In this document: positions 29,652 through 43,595 of the stretch, piece by piece
Layout: each line of letters opens with the position of its first letter
How positions within the stretch are numbered: the stretch's first letter is position 1
NCBI GenBank assembly: GCA_943331295.2
Contig: CALQLA020000004.1
Coordinates: 62,001-126,000 of the forward strand
Length of the DNA stretch: 64,000 bases
Source of the DNA: Bordetella parapertussis
GTDB taxonomy: Bacteria; Pseudomonadota; Gammaproteobacteria; Burkholderiales; Casimicrobiaceae
Direction of reading: 5' to 3'
Translations under genes and position numbers: made by a program
The notes under the pieces: model-generated
Databases searched by the model: none
Seen by the model: the letters and a program-made list of their open reading frames with translations, nothing else
Told to the model about the DNA's origin: nothing

Positions 29652-30590
29652 ATGGCACCCAAGCACTTCCTGCAGTTCAAGGATTTCAGCCGCGACGACT
29701 TCGACTACCTGTTCGCGCGCACGCGCTGGATCAAGGAGCGCTTCAAGCGCTACGAGATCTACCAGCCGCTGCGCGACCGGACGCTGGCGATGGTGTTCGA
29801 GAAGGCGTCGACGCGCACCCGCGTGTCGTTCGAGGCCGGGATGAACCAGCTGGGCGGGATCGCGATCAACCTGAACCGCGGCGACACGCAACTCTCCCGC
29901 GGCGAACCGATCGAGGACGTCGCGCGGGTGATCTCGCGGATGGTCGACGTCGTGATGATCCGCACGTTCGAGCAGCAGATCATCGAGCGCTTTGCCGCGC
30001 ATTCGCGCGTGCCCGTGATCAACGGGCTCACCAACGAATACCATCCCTGCCAGATCCTGGCCGACATCTACACCTACATCGAGCATCGCGGCTCGATCGA
30101 GGGCAAGACCGTCGCGTGGATCGGCGACTCGAACAACGTCTGCAACACCTGGCTGCAGGCCGCGGTCGTGTTCGGCTTCAACGTCCACGTATCGACGCCG
30201 CCGGGCTACGAGGTCGAAACCGAGCGCGCCGGCATCGACAACGCCAGCAACTGCGACGACGACAGCAACTTCGAGTCGTTCGCGGATCCGATGGATGCGT
30301 GCCGCGGCGCCGACCTCGTCACCACCGACGTCTGGACCAGCATGGGCTTCGAGGCCGAGAACGAGGAACGCCGGCGCGACTTCGCGAACTGGATGGTCGA
30401 CGCGAAGATGATGGCGCAGGCGAAGCCCGACGCGCTGTTCATGCACTGCCTCCCCGTGCACCGCGGCGAGGAAGTGGCCGCCGACGTCATCGACGGCCCG
30501 CAGAGCGTCGTCTGGGACGAGGCCGAGAACCGCCTGCACGCGCAGAAGGCCCTGCTCGAATACGTCGTCTGCGGCCGGGTCGACCCGTAA
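29652..30590 (+). CDS. argF: Ornithine carbamoyltransferase ArgF
   Basis: The product is 312 aa. It converts ornithine and carbamoyl phosphate to citrulline. The carbamoyl-phosphate loop is EKASTRTRVSFE (residues about 51-62). The second signature is NEYHPCQILAD, and the ornithine site HCLPVHRGEEV is near the C-terminus. The length is normal. The ATG at 29652 begins MAPKHFLQFKDFS. A -10-like TAGTAT lies at 29584-29589. argF and argG are nearby but convergent here, with a Bug-family gene between them. Confidence 0.97.
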   Translation: MAPKHFLQFKDFSRDDFDYLFARTRWIKERFKRYEIYQPLRDRTLAMVFEKASTRTRVSFEAGMNQLGGIAINLNRGDTQLSRGEPIEDVARVISRMVDVVMIRTFEQQIIERFAAHSRVPVINGLTNEYHPCQILADIYTYIEHRGSIEGKTVAWIGDSNNVCNTWLQAAVVFGFNVHVSTPPGYEVETERAGIDNASNCDDDSNFESFADPMDACRGADLVTTDVWTSMGFEAENEERRRDFANWMVDAKMMAQAKPDALFMHCLPVHRGEEVAADVIDGPQSVVWDEAENRLHAQKALLEYVVCGRVDP

Positions 30591-30636
30591 TGCCCGCGGC
30601 CGCCGGCGTCGCCGCCACCCGTTGAGGAGAATGACA

Positions 30637-31599
30637 ATGAACCGTCGCAACGCACTGGCGCTGATCGCGCTTGCCGCCCTGCCGCTCGCCGCCGCGGGCG
30701 AGACGTGGCCCGACCGTCCGATCAAGTTCATCATGACCGCCCCGGCCGGCAGCTCGATCGACACGATCGGCCGCACGATCGCCGAGAAGCTCTCGCCCCG
30801 GCTCGGCCAGCCCGTCGTCGTCGAGAACAAGCCCGCCGCCGGCGGCACGGTGGCGCTCGCGGAGACGGCGAAGGCCGCGCCGGACGGCTACACGATGGTG
30901 CTGGGCTATCCCGGCCCCGTCGCCTTCGCGCCGCTGCTGCAGAAGCTGCCCTACGACGTGCAGAAGGACCTGATCCCGCTGATCATCACGACCAACCAGC
31001 CGAGCGTGCTGGTCGTCAACGCCACGCTGCCGGTGAAGACCTTGGCCGAGCTTATCGCCTACGCCAAGACCAACCCGGGCAAGCTCAACTATGCGTCGGT
31101 CGGCAACGGCAGCTCGTCGCACCTGACGATGGAGCTCCTCAAGATGATGGCCGGCTTCGACGCGGTCCACGTGCCGTTCAACGGCTCGCCGCCGGCCGTC
31201 ACGTCGACGATCCAGAACGAGACCCAGATGCTGTTCGCCGTGATGGCGCCGCTGCAGGCCCAGATCCAGGCCGGCAAGCTGCGCCCGATCGCGGTGACGA
31301 CCGCGAAGCGCTTCCCGCTGCTGCCCGACATCCCCGCGATCGCGGAATCGGGCTTCCCCGGCTTTGAAGCGCAGGCATGGAACGGCATCCTGCTGCCGGC
31401 CGGCACCCCGAAGGCGATCGTCACGCGCCTCAATGCCGAGATCGATGCGATCCTCAAGCTGCCCGACGTCGTGCAGAAGATGCAGGCGCAGGGCTTTGCC
31501 CTGGTCGGCGGCTCGCCCGAGGATTTCGCGCTGCTGATCAGGACCGAGACCGACCGCTGGGCGCCGGTGATCAGGAAGGTCGGCCTCAAGATCGACTGA
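30637..31599 (+). CDS. Bug-family tripartite tricarboxylate transporter substrate-binding protein
   Basis: The product is 320 aa. It starts with a signal peptide (MNRRNALALIALAALPLAAAG) and is therefore periplasmic. TWPDRPIKFIMTAPAGSSIDTIGR, VVENKPAAGGTVAL and DVQKDLIPL are characteristic of Bug/TctC receptors, which bind carboxylates through water-mediated contacts. A gagga Shine-Dalgarno lies just before the ATG at 30637. Betaproteobacteria carry many orphan Bug genes without transporter membrane subunits, and none are seen here. It lies 46 nt after argF on the same strand and may be cotranscribed. The ligand is unknown. Confidence 0.9.
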   Translation: MNRRNALALIALAALPLAAAGETWPDRPIKFIMTAPAGSSIDTIGRTIAEKLSPRLGQPVVVENKPAAGGTVALAETAKAAPDGYTMVLGYPGPVAFAPLLQKLPYDVQKDLIPLIITTNQPSVLVVNATLPVKTLAELIAYAKTNPGKLNYASVGNGSSSHLTMELLKMMAGFDAVHVPFNGSPPAVTSTIQNETQMLFAVMAPLQAQIQAGKLRPIAVTTAKRFPLLPDIPAIAESGFPGFEAQAWNGILLPAGTPKAIVTRLNAEIDAILKLPDVVQKMQAQGFALVGGSPEDFALLIRTETDRWAPVIRKVGLKID

Positions 31600-31686
31600 C
31601 GCCTCCGCGGCGGACCGCGCGGGGGCGATGCCCCTGCTGCGGAACTCCGCGCGCGGCCGCGCCGCCGTCCGGGCCGCCGGCGCGCC

Positions 31687-33069
<1,383 letters not shown>

Positions 33070-33210
33070 CTAGCCGACTCGCCGCGCCGCGCCCGGGCCC
33101 GGCGCTCGCGCGCCGCAGCGAGGATGCGCGCAATGCCGGGTTGTCGCTGCCATGGCGATCGTGCTAGCTTGTGCATCCCCCGCCATCGCGATCCTCGATC
33201 CCAGACCCTC

Positions 33211-33696
33211 ATGCCCTCGTTCGACATCGTTTCCGAAGTGAACCAGGTCGAAGTGCGCAATGCCGTCGACCAGACCAACAAGGAGGTCTCCACGCGCTTC
33301 GACTTCAAGGGCTCCGACGCCCGCGTCGAGCACGCCGAGACCGCGCTGACGCTCTTCGCCGACGACGAGTTCAAGCTGTCGCAGGTGACGGACATCCTGA
33401 CGGGCAAGCTCACCAAGCGCGGCGTCGACGTGCGCGCGCTGAAGCACGGCGACGTGCAGAAGGTCAGCGGCAACAAGGTGAAGCAGGTGATCACCGTCCG
33501 CGTCGGCATCGAGCAGGAACTGTCCAAGCAGATCGTCAAGACGATCAAGGACAGCAAGATGAAGGTGCAGGCGAGCATCCAGGGCGACGCCGTGCGCGTC
33601 TCCGGCGCCAAGCGCGACCTGCTGCAGGACGCGATCGCGCTGGTGCGGAAGTCGGTGACCGACTTCCCGGTCCAGTTCAACAACTTCCGCGACTGA
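33211..33696 (+). CDS. YajQ family cyclic-di-GMP/nucleotide-binding protein
   Basis: The product is 161 aa. It begins [21 protein letters not shown], the invariant YajQ start, and contains [16 protein letters not shown] and [43 protein letters not shown]. The two ferredoxin-like halves are complete. A Xanthomonas member binds cyclic di-GMP and acts with a transcription factor; elsewhere the role is unclear. The ATG at 33211 replaces the longer track start. Confidence 0.95.
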   Translation: MPSFDIVSEVNQVEVRNAVDQTNKEVSTRFDFKGSDARVEHAETALTLFADDEFKLSQVTDILTGKLTKRGVDVRALKHGDVQKVSGNKVKQVITVRVGIEQELSKQIVKTIKDSKMKVQASIQGDAVRVSGAKRDLLQDAIALVRKSVTDFPVQFNNFRD

Positions 33697-33740
33697 GCGC
33701 CGCGGCGAGCCGCGCGGACCCAGGACGCGGGTCCCGCCGG

Positions 33741-34325
33741 CTAGCGGAGGTCGGCGACCAGCGCTCCCCGCGTCGCCCCGTCGACGGCCGGGATCGCCAC
33801 CGCGTACGCCGGATGGTCGATGCCCATGCCCAGCGCTGCGCCCGCCTTCAGCGCGGCGATCGCCGCGGGCGGCAGCTCGAAGCGCAGGAAGTGCACGGCC
33901 GACGTCTTCTCGTCGTTCTCGCGCGGCAGGTCCTCGTCGGCGTGCGCGTACGCCTTCCCGAAGCCGGCGGCCTGCACGTAGACCTTCGCCTCGACCCCCT
34001 TCAGCCGCGACAGCGCAGCCTTGCGCTCGGCCGGGTCCTCGTACTCGATCAGCATCGTCGCCTTGAAGTTCGTGCCGTCCGGGATCAGCGGATTGTAGGC
34101 GGCGAGCTCGTCCTCGATGCCCGCCTCCTCGAACGTCTTCTCGATCCGCAGCATCTCCTGCACCTGGTAGCGGATGGTCAGCTCGTCCTCGAACAGCAGC
34201 GTCACGTGCTCGCCAAGGTGCACGGTGCGTGACTTCTTGTGCGACAGGGCCTGCGCGCGGAACTCCTTGCGCGCCTTCGAGTAGGCCTCCAGCGTGAGCA
34301 GCGACTCGCGGGCGATATGCGGCAT
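33741..34325 (-). CDS. DUF3501 family protein
   Basis: The product is 194 aa. It starts [23 protein letters not shown] and has the family segment [42 protein letters not shown]3501 proteins are usually encoded next to a CCG-domain Fe-S protein and rubrerythrin, as here (52 nt after the Fe-S gene). The biochemical role is unknown. The association suggests handling of peroxide or oxygen stress, or redox partner function. The ATG at 34325 was chosen because the family N-terminus begins there. Confidence 0.88.
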   Translation of the reverse strand: MPHIARESLLTLEAYSKARKEFRAQALSHKKSRTVHLGEHVTLLFEDELTIRYQVQEMLRIEKTFEEAGIEDELAAYNPLIPDGTNFKATMLIEYEDPAERKAALSRLKGVEAKVYVQAAGFGKAYAHADEDLPRENDEKTSAVHFLRFELPPAAIAALKAGAALGMGIDHPAYAVAIPAVDGATRGALVADLR

Positions 34326-34377
34326 GGCGGTTGTCCTGGGGATCAGTGTGTCAAGGCAAAGGATGTCTGGCGGCGGC

Positions 34378-35715
34378 TCACAGCCCATAGGCCATGCGCA
34401 CGAGCGTCAGCGGATGCTGCTTCTGCGCATGGTGCGACGCGCCCGATTCGTCGATGCCCTGCAGGATGCGCCGGCCCGCGATCGGGCAGTCGGAGCTGAT
34501 GAAGTCAGGCTCGCCTTCCGCCATCTGCCGGAACACCGGCTTGCCGATCTTCATCGACTGCGCGTAGAACTCCTTCTTCACGCCCCAGGTGCCGTCGTGC
34601 CCGGCGCAGCGCTCGACCGTGTGCACCTCGGTGCCGGGCACCCACTCGAGCACCTCGCGGGTCTTCTGGCCGGTATTCTGCACGCGCGAGTGACAGGGGA
34701 TGTGGTAGCTGATCTTCCCGAGCGGCCGCTGGAAGTCCTTCTTCAGCAGGCCGTCGCGGTCACGCAGGACGAGATATTCGAACGGGTCGAACATCGCGTC
34801 GGCGACGGCCTTCACGTCGGCGTCGTCGGGAAACAGCAGCGGCAGCTCCTGCTTGAACATCAGCGTGCAGGACGGCACCGACGTCAGGATCGCGTAGCCT
34901 TCGCGCGCCAGCGCCGCGAGCGGGGGGATGTTCGCATTCTTCAGCTTCTCGACGGTCTCGAGGTCGCCCAGCTCGAGCTTCGGCATCCCGCAGCAGGCTT
35001 CCTTCTCGACCAGCCGGTACGCGATCTCGTTGTGCGCCAGGATCTTGACGAGGTCGTGCCCGATCGAGGGTTCGTTGTAGTTGACGTAGCACGTCGCGAA
35101 GATCGCGACCTTGCCGGGCGTGCGCTCGCCGTCCCGCACCGGCCAGGCGATCGAGCGGCCCGCGGTCTCGCGGAAGTGGGCGCTGTCGTACGGCGGCAGC
35201 GCGGCCTCGGCGGCAACGCCCAGCACCGCCTGCAGCGCCTTGCGCGCGGACGGCATCCGGCTGGCCTTGTTGACCGCGTGCACCACCACCGGGATCGACG
35301 CCAGCTTGCCGAGGCGGTCGGTCGAGGTCAGCATCCGGTCGCGGAAACTCGTCTCGCCCTTGCGGAACTTCACCGCCTTGGCGCGCAGCATCAGGTGCGG
35401 GAAATCCAGGTTCCACGGATGCGGCGGCACGTACGGGCATTTCGTCATGTAGCAGACGTCGCACAGGTAGCACTGGTCGACGACCTTCCAGTAGTCGGCC
35501 TTGGCGACCCCGTCCACTTCCATCGTCTTGCTCTCGTCGACCAGGTCGAACAGCGTGGGGAACGCCGTGCACAGGCTGACGCAGCGCCGGCAGCCGTGGC
35601 AGATGTCGAAGACGCGCTCCATCTCCTTGAACAACGGCTCCTCGGCGTGGAACTCCGGGTTGCGCCAGTCGATCGGATGGCGCGTCGGTGCCTGCAGGTT
35701 GCCTTCGTGGTTCAT
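34378..35715 (-). CDS. (Fe-S)-binding protein with CCG domains, heterodisulfide-reductase-like
   Basis: The product is 445 aa. Two [4Fe-4S] clusters near the N-terminus are bound by [11 protein letters not shown] and [13 protein letters not shown]. The C-terminal half has CCG-type cysteine sets: [54 protein letters not shown] and [11 protein letters not shown]. This is the GlpC/HdrD-like layout of proteins passing electrons between ferredoxin-type clusters and a thiol/disulfide or flavoprotein partner. It lies between rubrerythrin and DUF3501 on the same strand, which suggests it supplies electrons to rubrerythrin. No membrane segment is seen. Starts at [10 protein letters not shown]. Confidence 0.9.
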   Translation of the reverse strand: MNHEGNLQAPTRHPIDWRNPEFHAEEPLFKEMERVFDICHGCRRCVSLCTAFPTLFDLVDESKTMEVDGVAKADYWKVVDQCYLCDVCYMTKCPYVPPHPWNLDFPHLMLRAKAVKFRKGETSFRDRMLTSTDRLGKLASIPVVVHAVNKASRMPSARKALQAVLGVAAEAALPPYDSAHFRETAGRSIAWPVRDGERTPGKVAIFATCYVNYNEPSIGHDLVKILAHNEIAYRLVEKEACCGMPKLELGDLETVEKLKNANIPPLAALAREGYAILTSVPSCTLMFKQELPLLFPDDADVKAVADAMFDPFEYLVLRDRDGLLKKDFQRPLGKISYHIPCHSRVQNTGQKTREVLEWVPGTEVHTVERCAGHDGTWGVKKEFYAQSMKIGKPVFRQMAEGEPDFISSDCPIAGRRILQGIDESGASHHAQKQHPLTLVRMAYGL

Positions 35716-35909
35716 CGTCGTGTCGGGTCGGAGTCTCGGGGGGAAAGCCGGGCGCGCCGTTGCTTGCATCCGCGGGCATCGCCGGGCCCGGGGCCGGCAT
35801 CGCCGCGGCCCGCCTGTCCTGCGCTCGCGTCGCCGCGGTCGCGGGCCAGGCGGGATGCGCGACGCGCGCTGCCGGGGTGGCGGCGTGCGTCGCACCCATG
35901 CGCAGGACG

Positions 35910-36332
<423 letters not shown>

Positions 36333-36584
36333 GTGGTTCTCCTCGGGTTGTAAGGATTGCTCTCCTCCGCGTCCGCCCGGGCGGGCGGAGACGGAAATTC
36401 GACCGGCGACGCGCACTGCCATGCCGCCGTCACCCCAAGTCTGCGCGCCCTGCGTCGCATACGTCCAATTGATTGTTCAAATTCGTGCGATAGATTGCGT
36501 CAATGGAACACCCGTGCGCGCCCGTTCGCCCCGAGGCTGCGCCGTGCCCCTCGTTGCGTAGCGACGAGCCGGGAGCGGCAGCCC
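36333..36584. other. Rubrerythrin upstream region
   Basis: A spacer of 252 bp that becomes AT-richer around 36470-36510. On the minus strand TTGACG occurs at about 36500, but a matching -10 box 17 bp downstream is poor. No gene was found. Confidence 0.35.
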
Positions 36585-36922
36585 CTAACGCGTCCAGCCG
36601 TGCACGACGACGACGATCACCGTGCCCCATAGCGTCAGCAGCACGCTGTTGATCGCGTAGGGGATCGCATAGCCCAGCACGAACACGTTGTTGCCGCCGC
36701 GTCCTTCAGCGCGTTCCGCGCCGGCGTGGCGGTCTGCGCGCCGGCGAGCCCGCCCAGCAGTATCGCGACCGGCATCTTCAGCACGCGGGAGCCGAACCAG
36801 AAGCCGACGAGTTGCGGCGCCAGCGTCACCACGGCGCCGGCCGCGGCGATCGTCCCGAAGACGACCGCGACGAAGATCGACAGCTCGGGGTGGGCCTCGA
36901 ACAGCCTGATGATCGCGGTCAC
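36585..36922 (-). pseudogene. Remnant of an AspT/YidE-type transporter, deleted and frameshifted
   Basis: A GTG start gives VTAIIRLFEAHPELSIFVAVVFG, which resembles the N-terminus of AspT-like antiporters of about 560 aa. It continues without a break into TLAPQLVGFWFGSRVLKMPVAILLGGLAGAQTATPARNALKDA, which belongs to the C-terminal part of that family. The next conserved stretch, NNVFVLGYAIPYAINSVLLTLWGTVIVVVVHGW, is in a different frame and ends at a TAG. One missing base in gcggcggcaac would explain the shift. Most of the protein is therefore absent. It lies downstream of leuA on the same strand. It is judged non-functional unless the assembly is at fault. Confidence 0.65.
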
Positions 36923-37072
36923 GGCAACGTTCCTGGCGAGGCGAGCGTGGCCGCGAGCGTACGGCACGCCTGCCGGCCGCACGGCGCGGTTCCGGAACCG
37001 GTGTTCCGTTGCCGCGCCGGCGGTACGTGCCGCCGGGATGTCAGGGGCCGCCGCGGGCCGCGGCGCCGGGGC

Positions 37073-38990
<1,918 letters not shown>

Positions 38991-38997
38991 GAACGGG

Positions 38998-39027
38998 ACT
39001 ATAACCGCAAGTCGTTCCCATTCGCAA
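38998..39027 (-). promoter_or_regulatory. Candidate leuA promoter
   Basis: On the minus strand TTGCGA (39022-39027) and TATAGT (38998-39003) are 18 bp apart. The promoter overlaps the last codons of the upstream glycosyltransferase gene and would start transcription right at the leader peptide ATG. Confidence 0.5.
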
Positions 39028-39952
39028 GCGGTTTTGCGCCGGCGGCGAGGTAGGCGAGCCGCTTCGCCTCGCGCCGCCCGCGGGCGACGCTGTCGAGGGT
39101 CAGCCCCGACGCCAGCGACAGCGCCGCGAGCAGCATGAGGCCGGTCGCGAGCACTGCGGTGGGCAGCCGGGGCACGAGGCCCGTCTGCATGAAGTCGACG
39201 ATGACCTCGGTGCCCAGCAACAGCCCCGCAATCGCCAGTACGCCGGCGATGATCCCGAAGAACGGCAGCGGCCGCACGTCGCGGAACAGCGTAACCACCG
39301 TGCCCAGGATGCGCAGTCCGTCGCGCCACTTGTTGAGCTTGCTGGCCGAGCCTTCGGGACGCGACCGGTAGCGCATCACGAGTTCCGCGGTCGGGACGCG
39401 CAGCTCGAGCGAATGGACCGTCAGCTCGGTCTCGATCTCGAAGCCCTGCGCGGCCAGCGGGAACGACTTGACGAACCGGCGCGATAACGCCCGGTAGCCC
39501 GAGAACATGTCGGTCGGCTGGCTGCCGAAGACGACCCCCAGCAGCCAGTTGAACATCCGGTTGCCGAAGCGATGTCCCACCCGGTAGGCGGCCGCCTCGC
39601 CTTCGTCGTCGCGGACGGCGGTCACCATGTCGAGGTCGTTGTCGACCAGCGCGGCCACCAGCTCGGGCGCCCGGCCCGCGTCGTAGGTGGCGTCGCCGTC
39701 GACCATGATGTAGATGTCGGCGTCGATCTCGGCGAACATCCGGCGCACGACGCCGCCCTTGCCGGGGTGTCCCTCGCGGCGGACGGTCGCGCCGGCCGCG
39801 CGGGCGATGTCGGCGGTGCCGTCGGTCGACGCGTTGTCGTAGACGTAGACAGCGCAGCCGGGCAGCGACGCGCGGAAGCCCGTCACGACCTGCTCCACAG
39901 CCGCCGCTTCATTGCGGCAGGGCACCAGGATGGCGATGCGTGGCTGATTCAT
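38999..39952 (-). CDS. Family 2 glycosyltransferase with C-terminal membrane segments
   Basis: The product is 317 aa. The GT-A domain starts RIAILVPCRNEAAAVEQVV, has YDNASTDGTADIARAAGA and the metal-binding DADIYIMVDGDATYD. Two or three hydrophobic segments occupy residues about 230-300 (FFGIIAGVLAIAGLLLGTEVIV, LATGLMLLAALSLASGL). It resembles DPM/ArnC-like polyprenyl-phosphate glycosyltransferases. The sugar and acceptor are unknown. It is placed between pssA and leuA on the same strand, so it is probably cotranscribed with phospholipid genes. The ATG is at 39952. Confidence 0.87.
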   Translation of the reverse strand: MNQPRIAILVPCRNEAAAVEQVVTGFRASLPGCAVYVYDNASTDGTADIARAAGATVRREGHPGKGGVVRRMFAEIDADIYIMVDGDATYDAGRAPELVAALVDNDLDMVTAVRDDEGEAAAYRVGHRFGNRMFNWLLGVVFGSQPTDMFSGYRALSRRFVKSFPLAAQGFEIETELTVHSLELRVPTAELVMRYRSRPEGSASKLNKWRDGLRILGTVVTLFRDVRPLPFFGIIAGVLAIAGLLLGTEVIVDFMQTGLVPRLPTAVLATGLMLLAALSLASGLTLDSVARGRREAKRLAYLAAGAKPLANGNDLRL

Positions 39953-39984
39953 GGCACGGGAGGCGCCGCCGGCAGGCGGCAACG

Positions 39985-40752
39985 TCATTTGGCGGGGTCG
40001 GCGGGAGGGCGGCGGCGGAGCGCCAACCACGCGGCGCCGGCGTAGCCGGACAGCCCGTAGACGACGAACCCGCAGAACAACACGGTCGCCGGCTGGTAGG
40101 AAAGCAGCGCGAAGGACATCACGATGAGGAAGACCGCGAGGAACGGCACGCTCTTCCTCAGGTTGATCGTCTTGAAACTGTAGTAGCGGACGTTGCTGAC
40201 CATCGTCAGGCCGGCGAACAGCGTGACCGAGAACGCCCACCAGCGCACCGTCGCCGGGTCCAGCGCGTAGTCGTCGACGATCCAGACAAACCCCGCGACC
40301 AGGGCCGCCGCGGCCGGGCTGGGGAGGCCGGTGAACCAGTGCTTGTCCGCGACGTCCAGCATCGTGTTGAAGCGCGCGAGCCGCAGTGCCGCGCCGGCGC
40401 AGTAGACGAACGCCGCGATCCAGCCCAGCTTGCCCATCCCGCGCAGGCTCCATTCGTAGATCACGAGCGCCGGGGCCGCGCCGAACGAGACCATGTCGGA
40501 CAGGCTGTCGTACTCGGCGCCGAACGCGCTCTGGGTCTTGGTCAGGCGGGCGACGCGGCCGTCGAGGCCGTCCAGCACCATCGCGACGAAGATCGCGACG
40601 GCCGCCTGGTCGAAGCGCTGGTTCATCGCCTGCACGATGGCGTAGAAGCCGCCGAACAGCGCCGCCGTCGTGAAGAGGTTGGGAAGAAGGTAGATGCCGC
40701 GGCGCCGGATGCGATTCTTCTGCAGTGCGCGGCGTGTATCGAAGTCGGCCAT
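39985..40752 (-). CDS. pssA: CDP-diacylglycerol-serine O-phosphatidyltransferase PssA
   Basis: The product is 255 aa, an integral membrane enzyme making phosphatidylserine from CDP-DAG and serine. The CDP-alcohol phosphotransferase motif reads DGLDGRVARLTKTQSAFGAEYDSLSD (residues about 61-86), with all the expected aspartates. About seven hydrophobic segments are present. It is the PssA2 membrane type, not the E. coli phospholipase-D-like type. It is followed downstream by the glycosyltransferase and preceded by psd, so both steps to phosphatidylethanolamine are together. Confidence 0.95.
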   Translation of the reverse strand: MADFDTRRALQKNRIRRRGIYLLPNLFTTAALFGGFYAIVQAMNQRFDQAAVAIFVAMVLDGLDGRVARLTKTQSAFGAEYDSLSDMVSFGAAPALVIYEWSLRGMGKLGWIAAFVYCAGAALRLARFNTMLDVADKHWFTGLPSPAAAALVAGFVWIVDDYALDPATVRWWAFSVTLFAGLTMVSNVRYYSFKTINLRKSVPFLAVFLIVMSFALLSYQPATVLFCGFVVYGLSGYAGAAWLALRRRPPADPAK

Positions 40753-40840
40753 GGCGGGGCAAGCCTAGCAGGTAGGGGCGCGAGTGACAACAACGCGCGC
40801 CGCGGCGGCGCGCGGAGGTGCGTCGTGGAGGCGGCGCACC

Positions 40841-41491
40841 CTAGGCCCGCGGGAGGCTGGCGAGGATGGTCTCGGTGGCGGCGACCTTGTCGCCGATCGC
40901 AACCTTTGGCACGGCCGACGGCGGCAGGTACACGTCGACGCGCGACCCGAAGCGGATGAAGCCGTAGCGCTGTCCGCGCGCCAGCACGTCGCCCGGCTTG
41001 ACGTAGCAGAGGATGCGGCGTGCGATGAGCCCGGCGATCTGCACGCAGGTGACGTCCTGCCCGCCGGCGGTGCGCAGGTGCAGCGCGTTGCGCTCGTTCT
41101 CGAGCGAGGCCTTGTCGAGCGCCGCGTTGAGGAAGCTTCCCGGGTGGTACCAGGCGGCGACGACGCTGCCGTCCACCGGGCTGCGGTTCGAGTGGACGTT
41201 GAACACGTTCATGAACACGCTGATCTTCAGGGCCGGGCGGTCGAGATAGGGATCGTGCCCCTGCTCGACCTTGACCACCTTGCCGTCCGCGGGCGACAGC
41301 ACGGCGTCCGGGTCGTCCGGCACGCGGCGCGCCGGATCGCGGAAGAACTGGACGATGAAGGCGACCGCCGCCCACGCGATGGCCGCGAGCGGCCAGGGAC
41401 CGGTGGCCGACAGCACGAGCGCGACGACGGCCGCGATGGCGAGGACCGGCCAGCCTTCGCGGGCGATGATGGGATGGGGATAGTTCGACAC
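40841..41491 (-). CDS. psd: Phosphatidylserine decarboxylase proenzyme (short type)
   Basis: The product is 216 aa. It converts phosphatidylserine to phosphatidylethanolamine. The protein self-cleaves at the Gly-Ser pair in [16 protein letters not shown], giving the pyruvoyl group on the small subunit. An N-terminal hydrophobic region ([32 protein letters not shown]) anchors it. The conserved SPADGKVV and [13 protein letters not shown] are present. The short length and GS processing site match the archaetidylserine-decarboxylase-like class. It lies between ilvC and pssA. Confidence 0.95.
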   Translation of the reverse strand: MSNYPHPIIAREGWPVLAIAAVVALVLSATGPWPLAAIAWAAVAFIVQFFRDPARRVPDDPDAVLSPADGKVVKVEQGHDPYLDRPALKISVFMNVFNVHSNRSPVDGSVVAAWYHPGSFLNAALDKASLENERNALHLRTAGGQDVTCVQIAGLIARRILCYVKPGDVLARGQRYGFIRFGSRVDVYLPPSAVPKVAIGDKVAATETILASLPRA

Positions 41492-41566
41492 GGGCGCTTC
41501 TCGATGGGACGGAGTTCGATTCTACCTGCGGGAGCGTCGCGCGTCCCGGCGGGCCGGGTACGGTGC

Positions 41567-41878
41567 CTACTTCGCGGCGTCGTCGATCTTCTTCTCGACG
41601 TCCTGCGCCTGCTGGTGGACCACCGCCTCGAGCCCCTTGGCGCGCTCGAGCGCCGTGCGCGGCGGCAGCTCGGCGGCGGTGGCGGCGTCCGGGGCCGGGG
41701 ACGACCCCGGCGCCGCCGCTCCTGCGCGCTCGACCGCGTCGCCGCGGGGTGGCGCAGCATCGGTCCGGAACTGCTGCCGCAGGAGGGCGCCGACGACCAG
41801 CCCGACGATGAGCACCCCGAGCAGGAGGACGAGAACACCCCATCCTCCCTGCCGCATCGGTGCGCGCCGACGAGCCAT
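41567..41878 (-). CDS. Small single-pass membrane protein of unknown function
   Basis: The product is 103 aa from ATG 41878 (MARRRAPMRQGG). A basic N-terminus precedes one hydrophobic segment, WGVLVLLLGVLIVGLVVGALL (residues about 13-33). An Ala/Pro-rich region follows, then a short helical C-terminus containing QAQDVEKKIDDAAK. The topology suggests N-in with a periplasmic tail. No family is recognised. It sits between ilvC and psd on the same strand, 53 nt after ilvC. The track start at 41974 overlaps ilvC and is unlikely. Confidence 0.6.
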   Translation of the reverse strand: MARRRAPMRQGGWGVLVLLLGVLIVGLVVGALLRQQFRTDAAPPRGDAVERAGAAAPGSSPAPDAATAAELPPRTALERAKGLEAVVHQQAQDVEKKIDDAAK

Positions 41879-41931
41879 GCCGCCCTCCGCCACCGCCCGC
41901 CCGGTTTGCCCGCCGCGCCTTTCGGTGCCGG

Positions 41932-43516
<1,585 letters not shown>

Positions 43517-43525
43517 GGTTAGTTC

Positions 43526-43591
43526 CTCCCCCCCGAACGTGCTTCGCACGCTCCCCCCCGGGGGGGGCGAGCCACTTGGGACGGCCCGGCG
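43526..43591. repeat. Degenerate family-A repeat between ilvB and ilvH
   Basis: ccccgaacgtgcttcgcacg followed by C/G tracts, then gcgagccacttggg and acggcccggcg. This parallels the ordered parts of the 9.7-kb and 24.6-kb elements read on the other strand (ccccgaa, hairpin, ctcccccc, gggggcaagcc, cttggggcggcccggcg). The hairpin is shorter here. Confidence 0.65.
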
Positions 43592-43595
43592 CTGC

